From: Brevundimonas sp.
Lineage (GTDB): Bacteria > Pseudomonadota > Alphaproteobacteria > Caulobacterales > Caulobacteraceae
Direction of reading: 5' to 3'
Length of the DNA stretch: 34,908 nucleotides
NCBI RefSeq assembly: GCF_018608325.1
Contig: NZ_JABAZW010000037.1
Coordinates: forward strand, 18,860 to 53,767
Shown here: one piece after another, positions 28,489 through 34,908 of the stretch
How positions within the stretch are numbered: the first letter of the stretch is position 1
Layout: every line of letters begins with the position of its first letter
Program-made: the position numbers and the translations under genes
The notes under the pieces: model-generated
The model's database searches: none
Told to the model about the DNA's origin: nothing
What the model saw: only the letters and a program-made list of their open reading frames with translations

Positions 28489-31400
28489 CTCGACAGAAAC
28501 GCCTTCAGGGCCGCGGGCTTGATCGGCTTGGGCAACAGGACGGCGCCCGCCGCCGTGGCCTGTTCGTTCAGGCCGTCACGTGTATCGGCGGTGACCAGGG
28601 CGATGCGGCGCACGCCCAGCGGACGCAGCCAGTCGATCAGGGCGAACCCTTCCGGCCCGTCGCCCAGATGCAGATCCACGACGGCGGCGTCGAACGGACC
28701 CTGCGCGGCCTTGGCCGCCTCGATGCCGGAGGCCAGCGTGGGTCTGGCGCCCCATCGGGTCAGCAGGGCCTCCAGCGCATCCAGAATGACCGGCTCATTG
28801 TCCACGCAAAGCACGCGAAGGCCCGCCAGAGGCAGCCGCACCTCGCGCGCAGGCGCCATGTCGGCGACCGGGTCGGCGGCGACGCGCGGGGCGGTGATGC
28901 GGAAGGTCGTGCCGCGTCCTGCGCCTGAGCTCAGCTCCAGCGGGTGGTCCAGCAGACTGGACAGGCGCCGCACGATGGCCAGCCCCAGACCCGCGCCCGG
29001 TTCGTCGACCGGCGCGCCAGGCAGGCGGACGAACTCGCCAAAGACCGTCTCCCGGTCAGCATCGGGGATGCCGCGTCCGGTGTCGCTGACCAGCAACTGC
29101 ACCGTGTCGCCATGCCGCCGCGCCCCCACCAGCACCCGGCCCGTGTCCGTGTAGCGGATGGCGTTGGAGATCAGGTTCTGCAGCATGGAGCGCAACAGGT
29201 CGCGGTCCGACGAGATCCACAGCCGGCTGGGCATGATGGTCAGGCGCAGCCCCTTGGCCTCGGCCACTGGCGCATATTCGCGGCGCAGTTCATCGAACAG
29301 ACCGCCCAGCGACAGGCGCGTCACCGCCGCGCTGACGCCCCCGGCCTCCAGCTTGGACAGGTTCAGCAGGGCGGTCAGCAGGCGGTGGGCGCTGTCGATG
29401 GCGCGGTCGGCGTTGACGGCCAGGGTGTGGCTGGCGGGATCGGCCCCGGCGCCGGAAACGGCGGGTTCCTCCTTCAGGGCGGCGATGAACAGGCGCGCCG
29501 CGTGCAGGGGCTGCAACAGGTCATGGCTGGCGGCGGCCAGGAACCGGGTCTTGGAGGCGGTGGCGTCCTCGGCGATCTGACGGGCTTCGTCCAGACGCGC
29601 CGTGCGGTCGGCGACGCGGGCCTCCAGCCGTTCGTTGGCTTCCTCCAACTGGCGAGCGGCGCGGCGCAGGGCGGTGATGTCGGTGTAGCTGGTCGCGTAG
29701 CCCCCGCCGGGGATGGGCGCGCCGGATGAGCGCAACACCCGTCCGTCCGGCTGCTGGCGCTCGTGGTCATGGGGGATGCGGCGGCTCAGGGCCTCCAGCC
29801 GCCGCTCGACCCAGGCCTCGATGTCGTGCGGGCTCTCGCCGCGTTCGGCGTTCAGCCGATAGATGTTGGCGATGGGCAGGCCGACGTGGACGAAACCCAC
29901 GGGCAGTTCGAACATGGCGACATAGCGTCGGTTCCAGGCGGTGACGCGCAGGTCTTCGTCCACCACGATCACGCCCTGATCGATGTTGTCCAGCGTGGTC
30001 TGCAAGAGGTCGCGGTTGAACTGGACCGCCTGTGACGCTTCGTCCAGCATCCGCACCACGTCCTCGGGCGCGCGGCCGACCCCGGCCAGGGCGGCGGCGA
30101 TGACGCGACGGGCGGAGGCCGCGCCGATGGCGCCCGCCAGCATCCGTTCGGCCGCGCGGGCCAGGGCGGCGTCGGCGGGGTCGGCGTCACGCAGGCGGGT
30201 GTCGGTCTCATTACCCCAGGCGGCGAAGGCGCGCTCGGCCCGTTCGTCGCCGATGAAGCGGGCGACCAGCGCACGCAGGTCGCCGACGGAGGCGCCGGAC
30301 GGCGAGGGTCGGTTCTCGGTCCAGTCCGGGCCTATGCGGTCAACGAAGGCGCGGGCCTGCACCCGGTCGATCAGGCGCGGCTGAGCGATGCGCGACACCC
30401 CGACATAGACCGCCAGATTCAGCGCCAGACTGACGAACACCCCAAGCGCCAGCGGGTCATCAATCCCCAGCAGCAGATGCGGGTGCCAGGTCGCATCCGG
30501 CGCCAGTTGCGGCAGGGCCAGCATGACGATCCAGATGCTTAAGCCCACCGCCATTCCGGCCAGGGCGCCGACCGCATGGCCGCCGCGCCACAGGACTGCG
30601 CCGAACAGGGCGGGGGCCAACTGGGCCAGGGCTGCGAAGGACACCAGCCCCATGGCCGCCAGCCCGTGCGACTGGTCCATCGCCTGATAGTAAATCCAGG
30701 CCAGCAGCAGGACGGCGATGATGGCTGCGCGCCGCACCTGCAGGATGGTGCCCGCCATGTCCGAGGCGTCGCCCCGCACGCGCCAGCGATCGCGCGCCAC
30801 GAAGGGCAGGATCAGGCTGTTGGACACCATGGCCGACAGGGCCACGGCCTCGACGATGACCATGGCGGTGGCCGCCGAAAACCCGCCGACGAAGACGATG
30901 GCGGTCAGCAGGGTCTCGCCCCGTCCGAACGGCAGGGCCAGCACCAGAAGGTCCGGGTTCACCGCCGGTGCGAAAAGGGCGCCCGCCGCCACCAGCGGCA
31001 GGACCGCCAGACTGGTCAGCAGCAGATAGACCGGAAAGATCCAGCGGGCGCGTTTCACATCGGACGGCGCGGCGCCTTCGACAAAGGCGACATGGAACTG
31101 ACGCGGCAGGCAGAAGATGGCCAGGGTCGAGATCAGGATGATGGCCGAAAATCGGGGCGTCACCTCGGGCGGACGCGACAGGGCGCCCAGGCCCTCGATG
31201 ATGCGCGGCGGCGCGCCCTCGTTCAGCAGCAGGACCAAGGCGAAGATGGCCACGAACAAGAGGGCGCCCAGCTTGACCACCGACTCCAGTCCGATGGCCT
31301 GGATCAGTCCGCGATTATGCTCGGTCAGGTCGGGACGGCGCGCCCCGAACAGAATGGCGAAGAAGGCCAGAACGCCAGCGAGCGCCAGCACCGACAGGCT

Positions 31401-31865
31401 TTCCGACCCCGCGACGGGCGTGTTCGCCGTCAGCAGTTCGCCCGCCATCGACAGGGATTTCAGCTGCAGCGCGATATAGGGCAGCGACCCCAGAATGGCG
31501 ACCACGGTGACGGCGGCGCCCAGGGTCTGGCTCTTGCCGTAACGAGAGGCCACGAAGTCGGCCATGGAGCCGACATTCTCGCGCCGAGCCGCAGCGGCGA
31601 TCCTGCGCCATAGCGGGAACAGGACGGTCACTCCGATGATGGGGCCGATATAGATGGGCAGATACTCCCACCCGTCGCGCGCCGCCGTGCCGACCGCGCC
31701 ATAATAGGTCCAGGAGGTGCAGTAGATGGCCAGCGACAGGGCATAGACCGACGAGCCCAGTCCCTTGCCCCTGGCGCGCGTCGCCGGGCGTTCCTGATAC
31801 CAGGCGACGGCGAACAGGATCGCCATATAGCCCACGACAAGGCCAAGGATCAGCAGGCTGAACAT
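28485..31865 (-). CDS. crbS: Hybrid sensor histidine kinase with N-terminal SLC5 Na+/solute symporter domain, STAC, PAS, HisKA, HATPase and REC (CrbS-like)
   Basis: SLC5-like TM region from MFSLLILGLVVGYMAILFAVAWY; STAC-like VGDLRALVARFIGDERAERAF; PAS DNIDQGVIVVDEDLRVTAWNRRY; H-box RFLAAASHDLLQPLHAARLF; N/G boxes MLQNLISNAIRYTDTGRVLV, DTGRGIPD, GAGLGLAIVRRL; REC AAVVDLHLGDG. Confidence 0.93.
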   Translation of the reverse strand: MFSLLILGLVVGYMAILFAVAWYQERPATRARGKGLGSSVYALSLAIYCTSWTYYGAVGTAARDGWEYLPIYIGPIIGVTVLFPLWRRIAAAARRENVGSMADFVASRYGKSQTLGAAVTVVAILGSLPYIALQLKSLSMAGELLTANTPVAGSESLSVLALAGVLAFFAILFGARRPDLTEHNRGLIQAIGLESVVKLGALLFVAIFALVLLLNEGAPPRIIEGLGALSRPPEVTPRFSAIILISTLAIFCLPRQFHVAFVEGAAPSDVKRARWIFPVYLLLTSLAVLPLVAAGALFAPAVNPDLLVLALPFGRGETLLTAIVFVGGFSAATAMVIVEAVALSAMVSNSLILPFVARDRWRVRGDASDMAGTILQVRRAAIIAVLLLAWIYYQAMDQSHGLAAMGLVSFAALAQLAPALFGAVLWRGGHAVGALAGMAVGLSIWIVMLALPQLAPDATWHPHLLLGIDDPLALGVFVSLALNLAVYVGVSRIAQPRLIDRVQARAFVDRIGPDWTENRPSPSGASVGDLRALVARFIGDERAERAFAAWGNETDTRLRDADPADAALARAAERMLAGAIGAASARRVIAAALAGVGRAPEDVVRMLDEASQAVQFNRDLLQTTLDNIDQGVIVVDEDLRVTAWNRRYVAMFELPVGFVHVGLPIANIYRLNAERGESPHDIEAWVERRLEALSRRIPHDHERQQPDGRVLRSSGAPIPGGGYATSYTDITALRRAARQLEEANERLEARVADRTARLDEARQIAEDATASKTRFLAAASHDLLQPLHAARLFIAALKEEPAVSGAGADPASHTLAVNADRAIDSAHRLLTALLNLSKLEAGGVSAAVTRLSLGGLFDELRREYAPVAEAKGLRLTIMPSRLWISSDRDLLRSMLQNLISNAIRYTDTGRVLVGARRHGDTVQLLVSDTGRGIPDADRETVFGEFVRLPGAPVDEPGAGLGLAIVRRLSSLLDHPLELSSGAGRGTTFRITAPRVAADPVADMAPAREVRLPLAGLRVLCVDNEPVILDALEALLTRWGARPTLASGIEAAKAAQGPFDAAVVDLHLGDGPEGFALIDWLRPLGVRRIALVTADTRDGLNEQATAAGAVLLPKPIKPAALKAFLSS

Positions 31866-31892
31866 GGCGGCATCTGAACCTTGAGCATGGGG

Positions 31893-31906
31893 TTTCACAA
31901 GTGAAA
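31893..31906. promoter_or_regulatory. Inverted repeat upstream of the crbS-like gene, candidate operator
   Basis: TTTCAC-AA-GTGAAA perfect dyad, 27 bp upstream of the kinase start codon. Confidence 0.4.
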
Positions 31907-31934
31907 GGGCGGACTGTCCTGCGACAGCCCGCCC
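31907..31934 (-). terminator. Probable terminator of the MHS-type MFS gene
   Basis: Minus strand GGGCGGGCTGTC-gcag-GACAGTCCGCCC-TTTC, 12-bp stem with one mismatch, just after the MFS stop. Confidence 0.6.
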
Positions 31935-31958
31935 CCTCATCCGCGCCTGAAAGCAGGA

Positions 31959-33632
<1,674 letters not shown>

Positions 33633-33779
33633 TGATCCATTTCCTCCCAAGTCGCCGTTATCGGCCGTTATGCGCGCCCTGACGGACGCGTGGACGATCA
33701 GACTGACGCAGCTAAGCGCGGCTGGAGAGAGCGACTTTGGTCGAGGATCGGCGTTTTTGGAAAACCCGCGATGGGCGGG

Positions 33780-34475
33780 TCAGTAGGCGTTCACGCGTTT
33801 CAGGATCATCGGCACGGTGCGGCAGATGATCAGGATGTCGTCGCGGAACGACCAGCCGTTGGCGTAGTGGACATCGGCTTCGACCCGGCGGGCCATGCAG
33901 CTAAGCTCGTGGATTTCTCCACGCAGGCCGGAAATCTGAGCCAGACCCGTCAGGCCCGGACGCACGGCGAACCGCTTGGAATAGCAGGGCAGCAGGGCGC
34001 CATAGTGGGCGTCGTGGGCCAGGGCGTGCGGACGCGGACCAACCAGGGACATGTCGCCCATGATCACATTCACCAGCTGGGGCAGTTCATCCAGGCTGGT
34101 GGCGCGGATGAAGGCGCCGACGCGGGTGACGCGCACATCATTCTTGGTGGCGTGGGCGATCTTGTCGCCATCCTCGGTCACCGTCATGCTGCGGAACTTC
34201 AGGATGGTGAAGATTTCACCATTCAAACCCGTCCGGCGCTGACGGAACAGCACCGGTCCGCGCGTCTCGATGACGACAGCCAGGGCGATGGCGCAATAGG
34301 CGGGCAGCAGAATCCACAGGGCCAAGCCCGCCAAAACCACGTCCATCACCCGCTTGCAGGCTTCAGAGCCTGCGCCGCGCTGGAACGCGGGCGTCCAAAC
34401 GGATTTGGAGGCGGTTTCACCAGAAGCCGCGCCCTTGGTTGTCGACCAACTGTCGAAGATGTCGGCCTCCCCCAT
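33780..34475 (-). CDS. Short-form polyprenyl-phosphate sugar transferase (bacterial sugar transferase family, PssY/HfsE-like)
   Basis: KRVMDVVLAGLALWILLPAYCAIALAVVIETRGPVLFRQRRTGLNGEIFTILKFRSM...IRATSLDELPQLVNVIMGDMSLVGPRPHA...RFAVRPGLTGLAQISGLRGE. Confidence 0.92.
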   Translation of the reverse strand: MGEADIFDSWSTTKGAASGETASKSVWTPAFQRGAGSEACKRVMDVVLAGLALWILLPAYCAIALAVVIETRGPVLFRQRRTGLNGEIFTILKFRSMTVTEDGDKIAHATKNDVRVTRVGAFIRATSLDELPQLVNVIMGDMSLVGPRPHALAHDAHYGALLPCYSKRFAVRPGLTGLAQISGLRGEIHELSCMARRVEADVHYANGWSFRDDILIICRTVPMILKRVNAY

Positions 34476-34545
34476 AGAGCCCCAAAGACAAGTGTCTCGT
34501 TAAAGGCAACGCTGTTGCGAGACGCAAGGTGAATCGCCATGCCGT

Positions 34546-34563
34546 GTTCCTAGAACATAGTTC
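34546..34563. promoter_or_regulatory. Cluster of GTTC/GAAC dyads upstream of the sugar transferase
   Basis: GTTC-cta-GAAC-ata-GTTC; alternating half-sites every 7 nt, flanked by GCAACgctGTTGC (34506-34518) and TTGCCtGGCAA (34566-34576). Confidence 0.35.
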
Positions 34564-34629
34564 TGTTGCCTGGCAATCACACTTAGGAGTTAGCTGTGCA
34601 ATAGTTTTGTTAAGCCGCTTGGACGACCA

Positions 34630-34908
34630 TCATCCGTCGATGGAAATCACAGGGCCTGCTTCAACCCGTATGGCGGATCTTCCACGACGACTCTTCAGCC
34701 AGGTGCGGATACGCGCCTGGAGTGGATTGTCGATGGCGAAGTGGAAGGCGAAGGCAAAGGCGACAGCGGCGACGACGCCCAGGCCCCACAGCGCCCACTG
34801 GATCGATTCGGGCAGCGCGAACCGGGCGACAACCACATTGACGACGCCGAACCAGGTGACGTGCCCCTGAGAATTTCCTCCACGCGGAGCTAGAGTCCGG
34901 CCCTTGAA
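34630..34908 (-). CDS. C-terminal fragment of a membrane protein, possibly an acyltransferase family 3 protein (truncated by window edge)
   Basis: Minus frame open to the edge: ...VNVVVARFALPESIQWALWGLGVVAAVAFAFAFHFAIDNPLQARIRTWLKSRRGRSAIRVEAGPVISIDG; last TM followed by FHFAIDNPLQ resembles acyltransferase-3 C-termini. Confidence 0.5.
   Translation of the reverse strand, partial: FKGRTLAPRGGNSQGHVTWFGVVNVVVARFALPESIQWALWGLGVVAAVAFAFAFHFAIDNPLQARIRTWLKSRRGRSAIRVEAGPVISIDG

Noticed and set aside
30576-31613. 345-aa plus-strand ORF opposite the SLC5-histidine kinase
   Set aside because: Low-complexity Gln/Asp/Gly/Arg-rich shadow translation of TM segments
34546-34563. Possible LexA box upstream of the sugar transferase
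   Set aside because: GTTC half-sites are separated by 10 nt rather than 7, so it does not fit the alphaproteobacterial SOS consensus

Overview
This GC-rich window looks alphaproteobacterial, probably Caulobacterales/Brevundimonas-like (inferred from gene content; no search was run). From left to right it contains: (1) the SOS mutagenesis pair imuB (truncated at the left edge) and imuA, with a LexA box lying on the imuA start codon; (2) a beta-glucan/cellooligosaccharide locus of GH5 endoglucanase, MFS transporter, LacI regulator, TonB-dependent receptor and ExoP-like GH3, with two near-identical LacI-type operators; (3) an apparent six-gene minus-strand cluster of FecI-like ECF sigma factor, FecR, STN-containing TonB-dependent transducer, small lipoprotein, patatin-like lipoprotein and a second atypical TonB-dependent receptor, which is the best candidate here for an under-described system; (4) leuA preceded by a candidate Leu-rich leader peptide with mutually exclusive GC hairpins; (5) a long nested palindromic repeat; (6) an acetate module of BASS transporter, acs, DcaP-like porin, CrbR-like LuxR regulator, CrbS-like SLC5-STAC-PAS-HK-REC kinase and an MHS-type MFS transporter; (7) a short PssY/HfsE-type sugar transferase and a truncated probable acyltransferase at the right edge. 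Most long antisense ORFs in the supplied track are GC codon-bias artefacts.
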